A stretch of DNA of 64,000 bases from Desulfomonile tiedjei DSM 6799 (GCF_000266945.1 NC_018025.1:1860001-1924000); one strand, 5' to 3'. Counted from the stretch's first letter, positions 16,543 to 26,035 are shown. Notes: generated by a model from the sequence alone, not told the origin. Made by a program: numbers and translations.

Positions 16543-17685
16543 CTACAGGCCCATTCGTTTTGCCACGATAGTCTTCATGATTTCGTTTGTCCCTGCGAAG
16601 ATCGAGAAGACTCGGATATCTCGCCATGCTCGTGCTACGGGGTATTCTTCGCAGTATCCGTATCCACCGTGGAGTTGGAGACAGCCGTCGATAATCCGTG
16701 TTGCGGCTTCTGTTATCCAGTATTTTGCCATAGAGACTTCAGTTACCACATCTTTTTTCTCCATGTGGTCTACAATCAGTTTGTCGAGAAACGTCCTGGC
16801 CAGCTTCAATTCCGTTGCCATTTCCACAAGCTTGAACTGAGTATTCTGAAATTTGGAGATTGGTTTGCCGAAGGCCGATCGTTCACCGCAGTACTTGACG
16901 GTAAGCTGAAAAATATTCTCGGCTGAGGCAAGCGCTCCGACACTGCACACAAGCCGTTCTTGCTGGAGCTTCTCCATAAGCATGACAAATCCGGAGCCTT
17001 TCTGGCCGAGTCGCTGGGATTTGTGGACTCTGCAATCGCTGAAGTAGAGCTCCGCTGTATCCTGACTGTGCCATCCGATCTTTTTGAGTCTCCGTCCTTT
17101 TTCAAATCCCGGAGTTCCGGCTTCAACCACGTACAAATCTATGGCCCGGTGAGGGTTATCTACCTTCGGATCTCTCACTGCAAGCACGACCAGGTCCGCA
17201 TTTATCCCGCTGCTGATAAAAGTCTTCTGACCGTTGATGATTACATGATCGCCATCTTCAACGGCGGTAGTGCGGATGCCTGCGAGATCGCTTCCCGCAT
17301 TGGGTTCCGTCATCGCGACGGCAGTGATGATGTCGCCCGATATACAACTTGGAAGATACTTGTGTTTTAACTCCTCCGAAGCATACGACAGGATATACGG
17401 GACTACGATATCGCTATGGAGCCCGGTGAGCAGGCCGAAAAAATTGCTCCGGGCCAGCTCTTCCATGAGAATGACGGAATAGAGGAAGTCTACGCCCATT
17501 CCGCCGTATTCTTCGGGGACCTGCATGCATAGGAATCCCTGTTCGCCCATCTTTTTCCAGACGCTTTTGGGAACGATTCCAGCCTCTTCCCATTCCTCCA
17601 CATGTGGTACGACTTCCTTCTCGAAAAAGCGGGCAACGGCTTCCTTGAATATCCGGTGTTCTTCCGTGTAGTTAATTATTTCCAC
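16543..17685 (-). CDS. Acyl-CoA dehydrogenase, LCAD-type catalytic glutamate
   Basis: This 380-residue flavoenzyme oxidises acyl-CoA to enoyl-CoA and passes electrons to an electron-transfer flavoprotein. The family motifs AMTEPNAGSDLAG (near 125-136) and QLHGGYGYCEEYPVAR are present. The usual C-terminal YEGT base is replaced by IFAGTNEIM. A Glu at 256 (ALASAENIF) aligns with the catalytic Glu of long-chain and isovaleryl-CoA dehydrogenases, so the enzyme is likely active on long or branched substrates. The start overlaps the end of the TetR gene by 14 bases, showing translational coupling. Confidence 0.93.
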   Translation of the reverse strand: MEIINYTEEHRIFKEAVARFFEKEVVPHVEEWEEAGIVPKSVWKKMGEQGFLCMQVPEEYGGMGVDFLYSVILMEELARSNFFGLLTGLHSDIVVPYILSYASEELKHKYLPSCISGDIITAVAMTEPNAGSDLAGIRTTAVEDGDHVIINGQKTFISSGINADLVVLAVRDPKVDNPHRAIDLYVVEAGTPGFEKGRRLKKIGWHSQDTAELYFSDCRVHKSQRLGQKGSGFVMLMEKLQQERLVCSVGALASAENIFQLTVKYCGERSAFGKPISKFQNTQFKLVEMATELKLARTFLDKLIVDHMEKKDVVTEVSMAKYWITEAATRIIDGCLQLHGGYGYCEEYPVARAWRDIRVFSIFAGTNEIMKTIVAKRMGL

Positions 17686-18358
17686 TTTCGACTCCTTTTT
17701 TCGGCCGCGATTTGGGCGGGTCCTTGCGGGCCGCTATACCGTGGAAAATCAGTTCGCAAAGCTCTTCCGTGAGTTCGTCCGGAGAGATCTCCTTGTTGAA
17801 AATGATGCCGGGTAAACAGAGGTGCTCCACACCTCCCAGGACAATCTGCCTGATGCTCAGAGGCGAGAGATCATTGCGGATTTCTCCGTTATCGATACCT
17901 TCCTGAATTACATCAAGGGATATTTTAGAGTATCGTTTCACCGACTCGTAAGCGTCGCTCTTGAAATAATCCGGGTAATTACGGACCTCAAGGAGTAGTA
18001 TTTTTGCGAAAACCCGATTCGTGGAATACATATTTATGTGAGACCACATCAGCTTGCGGAGCTTGTTCAAAGATCCCTTGATTCCCTTCAGATCCATTTC
18101 AGCTCGAGAAATGTAAAACTCCAGGTATTCGCCGAGCACCTGATGAAGCAGATCTCTCTTATCTTTAAAATACTTGTAAATAAGCGCTTCCGTGACACAA
18201 GCGGTCTTGGCAATTTCTGCAGTGGTTATTGCATTGAACTCCTTTTCTTCAAGGAGCAGTTTCAGAGCCTCCGCGATCTTGGTCCGACCGGGAGGAAAGA
18301 GCTTGCGCTGTTTCTTTCGGATTGTGCTTTCCGTTCGTAAGGATGTGACCGTTTTCAT
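17672..18358 (-). CDS. TetR-family transcriptional regulator
   Basis: This 228-residue protein has an N-terminal TetR helix-turn-helix (about residues 27-75, with ITTAEIAKTACVTEALIYKYFKDKRDL) and a helical ligand-binding domain. It sits inside the acyl-CoA catabolic block between the FadB-like and dehydrogenase genes and overlaps the latter. The likely role is acyl-CoA-responsive repression of this cluster, by analogy with FadR/PsrA-type TetR proteins. The ligand is not known. Confidence 0.9.
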   Translation of the reverse strand: MKTVTSLRTESTIRKKQRKLFPPGRTKIAEALKLLLEEKEFNAITTAEIAKTACVTEALIYKYFKDKRDLLHQVLGEYLEFYISRAEMDLKGIKGSLNKLRKLMWSHINMYSTNRVFAKILLLEVRNYPDYFKSDAYESVKRYSKISLDVIQEGIDNGEIRNDLSPLSIRQIVLGGVEHLCLPGIIFNKEISPDELTEELCELIFHGIAARKDPPKSRPKKGVESGNN

Positions 18359-18412
18359 GGGCTTACTCTAAGACGCTTTGAATGTGATTTTTTGTCCGGA
18401 TGGACGTGAATC

Positions 18413-18439
18413 GGAGAAGCTCTTTCGAAGAGCCTCTCC
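18413..18439 (-). terminator. Hairpin after the fadB-like gene
   Basis: GGAGAAGCTCTT and AAGAGCCTCTCC pair in 11 of 12 positions around a TCG loop, 9 bases past the FadB-like stop. There is no strong U run on the minus strand, so it may be an RNA-stabilising hairpin. Confidence 0.5.
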
Positions 18440-18447
18440 TGTATCGG

Positions 18448-20547
18448 TCAGATCAATGCGGTCTCGAGACCGCACGCGATGAGACGGTCGAATTCGGGCG
18501 CAGGCTTCAACTGCGGCATAAGATACTTTGCTGAAAGCTCTTCCAAACGGGCTTTTACGTTGCTCACGCCTTTCAAGCTCACGTACCTCGCGGGTCCGTG
18601 CCAGCAGTCAGGAAAGCCGATTCCCAATACCGCCCCTAAATCCATGCTGTAAAAGTCCTTGAGCACGCCTTCGCTCATGCACCAGAAGGCTTCATTCACC
18701 ATTCCCAGCAGGAGAATGTCTTTGACATCCTCATCGGAAGGTAGAGGAAAACCCTCGGCATATGCAATGTGCTGAAGGATCGATTCATCTCGAAGCATCC
18801 TTTTTGAGTCCAGATAGAAACAAGGCTTGCCTGCTCCCGTGCAACCCGCCTCATACAGACGGCCGAGCGACTCGGGAAGCTCTAATCTACCCTTGAATTT
18901 CCGAGCAAGGAAGTTCCCCGCGTGGTAAATGACGTTGCCACCCGCTGTTCCGTAGATGTGCAAAGGTCCCTGGGGGAATCCTGCCTGCAATGCAAGCATA
19001 TCGACATCCCAGGGAGAAACCCCTAATTCAACCAGTCTGATCCCGTTATTTACGAAAGTGCCGAAAGTCCTGCTCGTATAGAATCCCGGCCCGTCACCCA
19101 TGAGAATGACCGTCTTTCCGATTGCCCTTCCCACAGTGACTACCGTGGCCACTGCGGCTTGACTGGAATTCTTCCCCTGGATGACTTCCAGAAGGGGCAT
19201 GAGCGGAACCGGCGAGAAGAAATGCATTCCCACCACCTGCTCAGGTCTGATCGCTCCTTCCGAGATCTCGGCCATAGGAATGGTAGATGTGTTCGATGCG
19301 AATATGGCATCCGGGTTGACAGCCTGCACATGAGCGAGAATCCGTTTCTTGAGATCCGGATCCTCAAATACGCATTCGATGATGAGCGGGATGCCTTTCA
19401 AGTCCGAATAATCAACGGTCCACGAAATATTCGATAATACCGCATCTTTTCGTGCACGAGCCCACCTTCCGCGAATCACGAGATCTTCAAGTGTCTCACT
19501 GAGGTTTTCTACGGCAGCTTTTACCCTGGTTTCGTCAACATCTATCAACAGAGTCCTTATTCCCTTATCTGCGGCTATCTGAGCTATGCCCAATCCCATG
19601 AGGCCTGCGCCGATCACCGCAATGCGGTCCACGGGTACTGCTTTGGAGGCATCAACTCTGGCAAGTTTGGGGCCGAGGCTGGTTGCGAGAAAGAACAAAT
19701 CGATCTTGTTGCGGCTGTTCTCGTGGAACAGTAAAGGCACGAATAGATCCACTTCTTTCTTCACCGCATCATCGAACGAAAGTGTCAGCCCTGCTTCGAG
19801 AGCATCAATGGCTGCAATGAGATACGGTCTGTACGGGCTGATAGTATAACGGAATCGGGCACTGTTGAGGATCGCCTGTTTTTCTTCCAATCCTGGTGCA
19901 TCGGGCTCGACGTAATCGGGATCATAATTGCGGTTGATCGCACCCGAGTGCGTCGCGGTCCACTCCGTCGCTTTTTGCATCAGATCGGCCGGCGAGCATA
20001 CGGTGAATGCTCCCGATGCTGCCAACGCCTCCACTGGAACAACCCGAGCGGTGGTAATCATGTCCACAGCGGTTTTGAAACCAACGACTCGCTTCAGCGT
20101 CTGCGTGCCACCACCTGCAGGAAAGAGTCCCACGCTCACTTCAGGCAGTCCCATCTTCGATCCCGGTGTGGCAAAAATATGATCGCAGGCCCACAACAGC
20201 AGCTCGAAACCGCCACCCAGTGCTGACTGATTGTTCAGAGCAGCCACTACGGGAAATGGGCTTTCTGCAAGATCGGCAAGAGCATCCTGATATCTCCGGA
20301 CTGTCAGCCGAGCGGTTTGAGGAGTGGCATCAGTGATGATTTCCTTCAGATTTGCTCCATCGAGGAAGCTCTTCTTCTTTGCCGAAACAATGACGACTCC
20401 ATTCACGGCATCTTTTTGCGCCCGTGCGGAAGCTTTTTCGAGATCGGTTATGAATTGCAGCCCAATGGTGTTTACCGGGCCGGCCGTATCTATGACAAAA
20501 GTGGCCACACGAGTGGCCTGATCCAAATGGTATGCGACTTCAGGCAT
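18448..20547 (-). CDS. fadB: Fused enoyl-CoA hydratase / 3-hydroxyacyl-CoA dehydrogenase
   Basis: This protein of about 699 residues carries out two beta-oxidation steps. The N-terminal crotonase domain (about 1-190) has SALGGGFELLLWACDH and GLPEVSVGLFPAGGGTQ. The NAD-binding dehydrogenase domain starts at RIAVIGAGLMGLGIAQIAA (about residue 310), followed by two C-terminal 3HCDH regions. The ATG at 20547 is chosen because GGGGAG lies 7 bases before it. The longer frame would overlap the thiolase gene. The thiolase stop is 14 bases upstream, so the two form a fadAB-type pair. Confidence 0.95.
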   Translation of the reverse strand: MPEVAYHLDQATRVATFVIDTAGPVNTIGLQFITDLEKASARAQKDAVNGVVIVSAKKKSFLDGANLKEIITDATPQTARLTVRRYQDALADLAESPFPVVAALNNQSALGGGFELLLWACDHIFATPGSKMGLPEVSVGLFPAGGGTQTLKRVVGFKTAVDMITTARVVPVEALAASGAFTVCSPADLMQKATEWTATHSGAINRNYDPDYVEPDAPGLEEKQAILNSARFRYTISPYRPYLIAAIDALEAGLTLSFDDAVKKEVDLFVPLLFHENSRNKIDLFFLATSLGPKLARVDASKAVPVDRIAVIGAGLMGLGIAQIAADKGIRTLLIDVDETRVKAAVENLSETLEDLVIRGRWARARKDAVLSNISWTVDYSDLKGIPLIIECVFEDPDLKKRILAHVQAVNPDAIFASNTSTIPMAEISEGAIRPEQVVGMHFFSPVPLMPLLEVIQGKNSSQAAVATVVTVGRAIGKTVILMGDGPGFYTSRTFGTFVNNGIRLVELGVSPWDVDMLALQAGFPQGPLHIYGTAGGNVIYHAGNFLARKFKGRLELPESLGRLYEAGCTGAGKPCFYLDSKRMLRDESILQHIAYAEGFPLPSDEDVKDILLLGMVNEAFWCMSEGVLKDFYSMDLGAVLGIGFPDCWHGPARYVSLKGVSNVKARLEELSAKYLMPQLKPAPEFDRLIACGLETALI

Positions 20548-20561
20548 GTCAATACTCCCCT

Positions 20562-21755
20562 TTAAACCCTTATGAGGGCAGCCTCGCCCTGGGTGAGGCC
20601 GCCGCAAATCGCCGCAACCCCCATTCCTCCGCCCCTGCGACGGAGTTCATACATCATGGTCATGGTAATTCTGAGTCCCGAGGCTCCCACCGGGTGGCCT
20701 ATGGCGATCGCTCCACCATTTACGTTCGTCTTTTTGAGAAGATCGTACCACTTGTCCACATCGTTCCGAGCTAGTATCTTCGTGCTTACCAGAGGCATGG
20801 CCGCAAAAGCTTCGTTGATTTCGATGAGATCGATCGTATCGAGATCCACGCCTGCCCTGGTCAGGACCTTTTTGATGGTCAATGCTGGTATCCAGGAGAT
20901 ACCATAGGGCATGTCCGTTTCTCCGGCCATTTCTACAATGGTTGCCAATGGAGTCAATCCGAGTTTCTGTGCCCTGGTCTCGGTCATGACCACCATGGCA
21001 GATGCGCCGTCATTCAAGCCGGGAGCATTTCCCGCTGTGGTCGTCCTGGCCCCGAATACGGGAGGAAGCTGTTCAATGGCTGCAAGATTTCCGTTCGGCC
21101 GGGGAAATTCATCCAGTTCAAACCTGAATTTCTCCTTTCCCTTGGAGACCATCATGGGAGCGATTTCGTCCGCGAATTTTCCCTGTTCCTGAGCTTTTAG
21201 CCATTTGAGGTGGGATGCCATCGCCCAGCTATCCAGCATACGTTTCGGGACCTCGTATTTGGCAGCGCCGTCGGAAGCATCGACAGCCACGGAATTGTAA
21301 CCGGGATAACTGATAGGGAAAATCTGGTCCTTCAGTTTAACTTCACCAATGCGAATTCCCGCCCTGAGTTGCCGTGACATGTGAGGCACCAGGCTCATGG
21401 ATTCGACGCCTATCACCAGGGCGGAAGAAACTTCACCCAGACGGAGCGCCCATAAAGCCATGCGAAGGGCAGTAAGCGGCGAGCAACATGCCGTATCCAG
21501 CGTGATGGTGAATTTGTCTATCCCGAGCTTCAGGGCCATTTGCCTGCCGGTTACCGAACCTGTTTCGAATGCGGCAGGAATGCAGTTCCCGACGAACACC
21601 TGATCGATTTCCGCCTTGAGATCCTTTCCCTGAGCATTCAGAGCAGCCTGGGCTGCATGCACTCCGAGATCCAGCGGCTCAGTGCCGGAAAGCGAGCCCA
21701 GGTATTTTCCGAAAGGAGTTCTCTTTGCCCCTACAATGACGAATTTTTCTGTCAT
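20562..21755 (-). CDS. fadA: Acetyl-CoA acyltransferase (thiolase)
   Basis: This protein of about 397 residues cleaves 3-ketoacyl-CoA with CoA or performs the reverse condensation. The acyl-accepting Cys lies in LDTACCSPLTALRMAL (near residue 90). The His motif GGAIAIGHPVGASG and the Cys motif ICGGLTQGEA are near the C-terminus. The ATG at 21755 is preferred over 21806 because GGGAGGT lies a few bases upstream and the family start (EKFVIVGAKRTPFGK) follows. It is the first gene of the block that continues with fadB, tetR and the dehydrogenase. Confidence 0.95.
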   Translation of the reverse strand: MTEKFVIVGAKRTPFGKYLGSLSGTEPLDLGVHAAQAALNAQGKDLKAEIDQVFVGNCIPAAFETGSVTGRQMALKLGIDKFTITLDTACCSPLTALRMALWALRLGEVSSALVIGVESMSLVPHMSRQLRAGIRIGEVKLKDQIFPISYPGYNSVAVDASDGAAKYEVPKRMLDSWAMASHLKWLKAQEQGKFADEIAPMMVSKGKEKFRFELDEFPRPNGNLAAIEQLPPVFGARTTTAGNAPGLNDGASAMVVMTETRAQKLGLTPLATIVEMAGETDMPYGISWIPALTIKKVLTRAGVDLDTIDLIEINEAFAAMPLVSTKILARNDVDKWYDLLKKTNVNGGAIAIGHPVGASGLRITMTMMYELRRRGGGMGVAAICGGLTQGEAALIRV

Positions 21756-21874
21756 AAATGACCTCCCACCGGGAGCGCTCGAGAGCAACCGGTAAATGTG
21801 ACCCACTCAGAAAAAGAGGTTTAATTAAGAAGGATTCTTACTATGCTGCCAACAGACTAATCCCAAAATGGTAA

Positions 21875-21906
21875 GTGATCATCACCCACCATCGGACCTT
21901 TGTCAA
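21875..21906 (-). promoter_or_regulatory. Candidate promoter with overlapping palindrome for the beta-oxidation operon
   Basis: On the minus strand a perfect -35 TTGACA (21906-21901) is followed by a 17-base spacer and GATGAT (21883-21878). The palindrome GTGAT-C-ATCAC (21875-21885) covers the -10 element and is a possible site for the operon's TetR protein. The start site would be about 115 bases before the thiolase ATG. Confidence 0.45.
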
Positions 21907-22176
21907 GAAAATTGTACGAAGAGAAATTGGGCGCGGTCGGCCACGGGACTGTCATATCATAAGGGTGCAGGAAGCGTTAAGAATAAATGTCGGATTTCGG
22001 TAACCCTTCCATTATAGAGACATTTGCCGAGAGATTCGCTCTTTGCTCGGATGATTTCTCTTATACCGATTCGCTTTTCTTTTCACAATCTGGGAAGGCT
22101 CGAGGTATCCTTCGCTCCGGACGCAAAGCCGTCTAATCACTCCACTCAGGACACCCCAGCCTTCGCTGAGTTGTAG

Positions 22177-22588
22177 CGATTGCCAGGAATTCTGACGTTT
22201 ATCCCGTGCTCCCGTACAAGATACTAGCAGGGACCGGCGTCCCGAAACTGTTTCAAAAGTCGAAATCTATCTCAGATCGTGGCACGAAATTCTCATCATC
22301 TTCACGGCCTGATTGTAGCTCACGTAGGATGTGATGAGCGAAGCGAATCGCATCGGTCGCGAAAGACCTCGACTGATGCGATTCCCGTTGGTCATCGCAT
22401 CCTACATTGGCCACGCTGTCAGTTTATAGAGATGGATAATCGTGGCACGATTTGTGTGCATTCGAGAATTTTGAGACACTTTCTCCCTGCCGGTCCATTC
22501 TATCGATATCATTGATTATGTCGAATATGTGCCGGCACGGAGGCACGGCACCCACCAATACCCCATCTTCAATCGGACACTGGTCTTG
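22177..22588. repeat. Palindromic repeat family C, split by MITE A
   Basis: The left half (GATTGCCAGGAATTCTGACG to GGACCGGCGTCCC) and right half (TCCCTGCCGGTCCATTC to CTTGGCAATTG) join into a standard C element, as at 32337. Its ends GATTGCCA and TGGCAATT are inverted. Confidence 0.75.
22244..22483. mobile_element. MITE family A, copy 2, with TCCC target duplication
   Basis: The ends are GAAACTGTTTCAAAA and TTTTGAGACACTTTC, with TCCC at 22240-22243 and again at 22484-22487. The empty site GGCGTCCCTGCC is visible at about 32395. The core differs from other copies: it carries the inverted pair GTAGGATGTGATGAGCGAAG and CATCGCATCCTAC instead of the GTAGGGGCG..CCCCTAC core. Confidence 0.85.
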
Positions 22589-22662
22589 GCAATTGATATA
22601 TGTGCATCACTGCGAAATGGTATTACGGCCTCAATGAGACGTGTCTCGACTGCAAGTCCATA

Positions 22663-23088
22663 TTACTGGAGAGATGCATTGTTCCACGTGTCTTCCGCTC
22701 GTGCGATCTTGATGTCAATGACGGGTGTATCGTCCAACGCTTCCAACGGGCTCACCAGAAATCTGGTGGTGGACTCCATTTTGACAATGGTCACCGGATG
22801 TAGGCCGATAGGATTCGGACGCGCAGGCGATCGTGTCGCGAATACCCCTTTCAAGGGCTTGTTCTTATTTTTCTGAGGGTGGACCCGTAACACGGAACGG
22901 TCTGCCAGATGCATCCAGGTGAACAAGACAATTTCCGATCCCGCCTGCAATCCATCGGTAGCATCCGTGAATTCCGGATCAAGTTCGATCCAGGCTTCAG
23001 GTGCTCCCTCGGAACCCTGGTTCGGACACTGACTCAATTCCTTGAGCGAAGATCGCACCTTTCCTATCGGCCGTACGATAAATGTCAT
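22663..23088 (-). CDS. trmO: TrmO-type tRNA t6A37 N6-methyltransferase
   Basis: This 141-residue protein is a single TsaA/TrmO (YaeB/VirR-type) beta-barrel domain. It carries the family hallmark RSPARPNPIGLHPV (about residues 86-99) and FTWMHLADRS. Members methylate N6-threonylcarbamoyladenosine at tRNA position 37 using S-adenosylmethionine. E. coli TrmO is about 235 residues, so this is a minimal single-domain form. Minimal forms may act on other substrates, so the exact target is less certain than the family. Confidence 0.85.
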   Translation of the reverse strand: MTFIVRPIGKVRSSLKELSQCPNQGSEGAPEAWIELDPEFTDATDGLQAGSEIVLFTWMHLADRSVLRVHPQKNKNKPLKGVFATRSPARPNPIGLHPVTIVKMESTTRFLVSPLEALDDTPVIDIKIARAEDTWNNASLQ

Positions 23089-23133
23089 GCAATCGCCTTT
23101 CCAAATTGTTTTGCTGAGGGTTACCGGGATAGG

Positions 23134-24318
23134 CTACTCGAATCGCATGGCAGTCACTGAATCCAGACGACTCGCGCGCACCGATGGATACAGGCCGGAA
23201 ACAATCCCGAGGCACATGGTAAAGAGCAGTCCTCCTGCTACACTCGTGAACAGTATTTGAAGCGAGATATCAACCCCTATGGGATCCTTCAGGAGATACA
23301 CAGATACGATCCCTACCAGCACGCCTATTGCGCCCGCGAACATACTGATCAGGCCCGATTCGGTAAGGAATTGCAGGAGTATGAGTTCCTCCTTGGCACC
23401 CAGTGCCTTTCTGAGGCCGATCTCTTTTGTTCGGTCCTGCACCGCGGCAAGCATGACATTCATAATTCCGAGCCCGCCCAGAACCAGCGTCACCCCCAAT
23501 GCAGCCCAGATAAATAGCTTCACCAGGTACACGGTAGACTTGACCTTTTCAATCCTCTTCGGAAAATAGACAATGCGCATTGCGTTCTCGTAACCTTTAT
23601 GGTTGTTGTTTAGAACGTCCTGCACCTCCAACCGAACTCGATCCACATCATTCCAGTTGCTTACCCTGACGTAGATATTGTGAATGGAGGAAACGCCCTG
23701 GAATAAGCTTTGAGCTGTAGTAATGGGGATAAATACTCCTCTCCGAATATCCGTGTGCTGTATTCCTCCGAGTGTACCGATCACTTTGAAGCTCAAATTA
23801 CCTAATCGGATGACCTGTCCCACCGGATCGACATTCTTGAACAGATATTTGACCACATCCTGTCCGAGCACCACCACCGGTTTACGCCCTACAACATCCG
23901 AGGGGCCGATCAGTCTCCCGCTTTGTAGGCGACAGGTCTGAGTCATCCAGTACTCGTGATTTATGCCGAATAGTCCTGGTCCCCATTGAGTCGTCTGAAA
24001 ATATGCCTCGACTTTGGGAAGTGTAACCACAGGCGCAACGGCAATAACGTCATTGAGTTGTTTAAGATTATTTACATCCGAATTGACGAATTCGCCGGGA
24101 TGAAATTCCAGGTCGTTCTTGTACTCCGCTTTTATAACAGTAGCTTCACCTAGCAATTCCAGGTGCTCACCCATCTTCTTCTCAACCGAGTCCCCCATTG
24201 TCTGTATCAGGATGAACCCAGCCGTGCCGAAGGCTATTCCTGCAATGACCGCTTTGTACCGCCTCCTGTTACGCAGTACCAGACGCCAGCACATGGTCAT
24301 CAAGTCATCAATTCTCAA
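23134..24318 (-). CDS. MacB/FtsX-type ABC transporter permease
   Basis: This 394-residue protein has a first membrane helix (about 18-40), a large extracytoplasmic MacB_PCD domain (about 45-265), and three C-terminal FtsX helices beginning at LFIWAALGVTLVLGGLGIMNVM. The conserved cytoplasmic motif VQDRTKEIGLRKALGAK that contacts the ATPase is present. The start is TTG at 24318 with GGAG upstream. No ATPase gene is adjacent inside the window, because the upstream neighbour runs on the opposite strand. It is therefore either an orphan or served in trans. Confidence 0.88.
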   Translation of the reverse strand: MRIDDLMTMCWRLVLRNRRRYKAVIAGIAFGTAGFILIQTMGDSVEKKMGEHLELLGEATVIKAEYKNDLEFHPGEFVNSDVNNLKQLNDVIAVAPVVTLPKVEAYFQTTQWGPGLFGINHEYWMTQTCRLQSGRLIGPSDVVGRKPVVVLGQDVVKYLFKNVDPVGQVIRLGNLSFKVIGTLGGIQHTDIRRGVFIPITTAQSLFQGVSSIHNIYVRVSNWNDVDRVRLEVQDVLNNNHKGYENAMRIVYFPKRIEKVKSTVYLVKLFIWAALGVTLVLGGLGIMNVMLAAVQDRTKEIGLRKALGAKEELILLQFLTESGLISMFAGAIGVLVGIVSVYLLKDPIGVDISLQILFTSVAGGLLFTMCLGIVSGLYPSVRASRLDSVTAMRFE

Positions 24319-24469
24319 CGTACATGCTCCAAACGCGAAATCCTTAATTATCTCTCAGAGTATAGCATCGCCACACGAGGCGCTCAACTGTGTAAAGAGT
24401 CGAAGCACTCACTCAAACTTCAACCGATAGGAAAAAAGCGGCCAAATTGAAATTATTCGCCTTCCCGAA

Positions 24470-25996
24470 TTGCCGGTGGTAAAGTGCTCTTTTCCAAGAA
24501 GGCGGTCAATATTGCACACAGATAGAGATTCGATCACGGCGACAGTTTCGAGCAGTTCGCCTCAAAAAAGCATTATGCAGCGATTTGCCCACCTGCTTTC
24601 GGCCCAAGGTATCGAGGCAGTCACAAGCATGGTGTTCTTTTTGTACCTTGCCCGGCTGGACGCGTCGGTTTTCGGAGAGGTCATGTACGCCATGGCTGCC
24701 GGAAGCATCGTGATGAAAGTCGTGCAATTCGGGCTGTATTATCCGCTCGTATCGGATCTCGGGTCCGCAAGTCCGGGAGAAGAACCGGAAATACTCAATC
24801 GCGTAAACGTGATCAAGTTTCTCCTCCTGGTCCCTTCAATGGTGGTAATTTTTGGGATTGTGTTTTACCGCGGTTTTTCTTTGCAGATGGGGCTCGTCAT
24901 TGTTTTCGTGTGTCTCGGATTCGCCTTGGAAGCGTTTGCAGAGACGTTTTTTGCCGATTTTCGTGTTCGAGGACTCCAGGACAGGGAAGCGCGGGCTCGT
25001 ATTACTTCATCCGTCGTATCTTATGGATTCGGATTCGGCACTGCAGCATTGGGGTTCAGTCCCATTGTCGTAAGTCTTTTCAAGCTGATTTCTGCAGGCA
25101 TCCGAACCTGGTACGGCGCGGCTGATTACCTGAAGGATTATTCTGCCAGGATTGTTTCCATTCCGAATTGGCCCATGGTCTGGAAGGTGTTCAGCGCTGC
25201 TTCTGTTTTCGCTGTGATCGAGATTCTTGGGATTATTTACAATAAAACCAACATCTTTTTCCTTGAAGAGGCAGCGGGCGTAAAGGGCGTCGCTCTGTAC
25301 AGCGCAACATGGAATCTGGTTGACCCTGTTTCAATCCTTGCGAGCGAGCAATTCCTTGGCTGGGTCATTTTCCCGCTTCTGGCAACCCTCTGGTGGAAAC
25401 GCAGGCAAAGTGTCGACAAACTCGTGCGAAGCAATGCTCAATGGTTGATGGCTCTCGCGTTTCCCATCATGTTCGTTCTCCATACGGAAAGCGGACTGAT
25501 GATCGGTCTCGTGTACGGTCAGGGCTACGAACAGGCAATCTGGATGCAGCAGTACCTTGTGTGGACGATCCTCATCTCTTTCGAGAATAACCTGTTTTCG
25601 TATGTAATGATGGTTGCGGGAGCAGCCAAGACGCTCCTGATATTTACTATTGCAGCAACCTTGTTGAACCTGGTTTTCAATCTCGTTCTGGTTGCGCCTC
25701 TCGGGTTGGAGGGCGCTTGTCTGGTAATCATTCTCACGAAGCTGTCAATGATGGTGTTTACGTTCTTATACTGCCAGATCCGCTTCCGTTTTTTCGGGTG
25801 GAAAGATTTCTTATTTCCCCTTTTGCTGGGTATTGCAAGTGTGGTTGTTTTTGTAGGCTTGGAACCCGTTGTCACGCTGCACCCGGCAGTTGCGATCACT
25901 CTCGCACTGTACTCCGGCGCGGTCTTCGTGCTCGGACCCCGTTTTATGGGGAGATTGCCCGCGAAAAAACCGGCATCCAATACCGATTCACCCTAA
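24470..25996 (+). CDS. Polysaccharide flippase (Wzx/MATE-like)
   Basis: This protein of up to 508 residues has 12 or more hydrophobic helices spread over its length and the layout of the polysaccharide biosynthesis flippases (MVFFLYLARLDASVFGEVMYAMAAGS near the N-terminus). Such proteins move lipid-linked oligosaccharides across the inner membrane. The start is uncertain. TTG at 24470 opens the frame, TTG at 24512 has AAGGCGG upstream, and ATG at 24575 begins right before the first helix. It stands alone here, with the polysaccharide genes at 32641-35858 as possible partners. Confidence 0.8.
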   Translation: MPVVKCSFPRRRSILHTDRDSITATVSSSSPQKSIMQRFAHLLSAQGIEAVTSMVFFLYLARLDASVFGEVMYAMAAGSIVMKVVQFGLYYPLVSDLGSASPGEEPEILNRVNVIKFLLLVPSMVVIFGIVFYRGFSLQMGLVIVFVCLGFALEAFAETFFADFRVRGLQDREARARITSSVVSYGFGFGTAALGFSPIVVSLFKLISAGIRTWYGAADYLKDYSARIVSIPNWPMVWKVFSAASVFAVIEILGIIYNKTNIFFLEEAAGVKGVALYSATWNLVDPVSILASEQFLGWVIFPLLATLWWKRRQSVDKLVRSNAQWLMALAFPIMFVLHTESGLMIGLVYGQGYEQAIWMQQYLVWTILISFENNLFSYVMMVAGAAKTLLIFTIAATLLNLVFNLVLVAPLGLEGACLVIILTKLSMMVFTFLYCQIRFRFFGWKDFLFPLLLGIASVVVFVGLEPVVTLHPAVAITLALYSGAVFVLGPRFMGRLPAKKPASNTDSP

Positions 25997-26035
25997 AGAA
26001 ATTGGATTTGGGAACTTCCTGTAAATAGATTGTGC

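Larger units (their letters stand above)
22063..22623. repeat. Repeat family E, copy 2, split by a nested family C element
   Basis: The left part (ATACCGATTCGC to CAGCCTTCGCT, 22063 to about 22165) and the right end (ATATGTGCATCACTGCGAAATGGTAT, broken here by the C insertion to its left) match the two halves of intact copies at 6903 and 29124. About 430 bases of other repeat lie between them. Confidence 0.65.
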
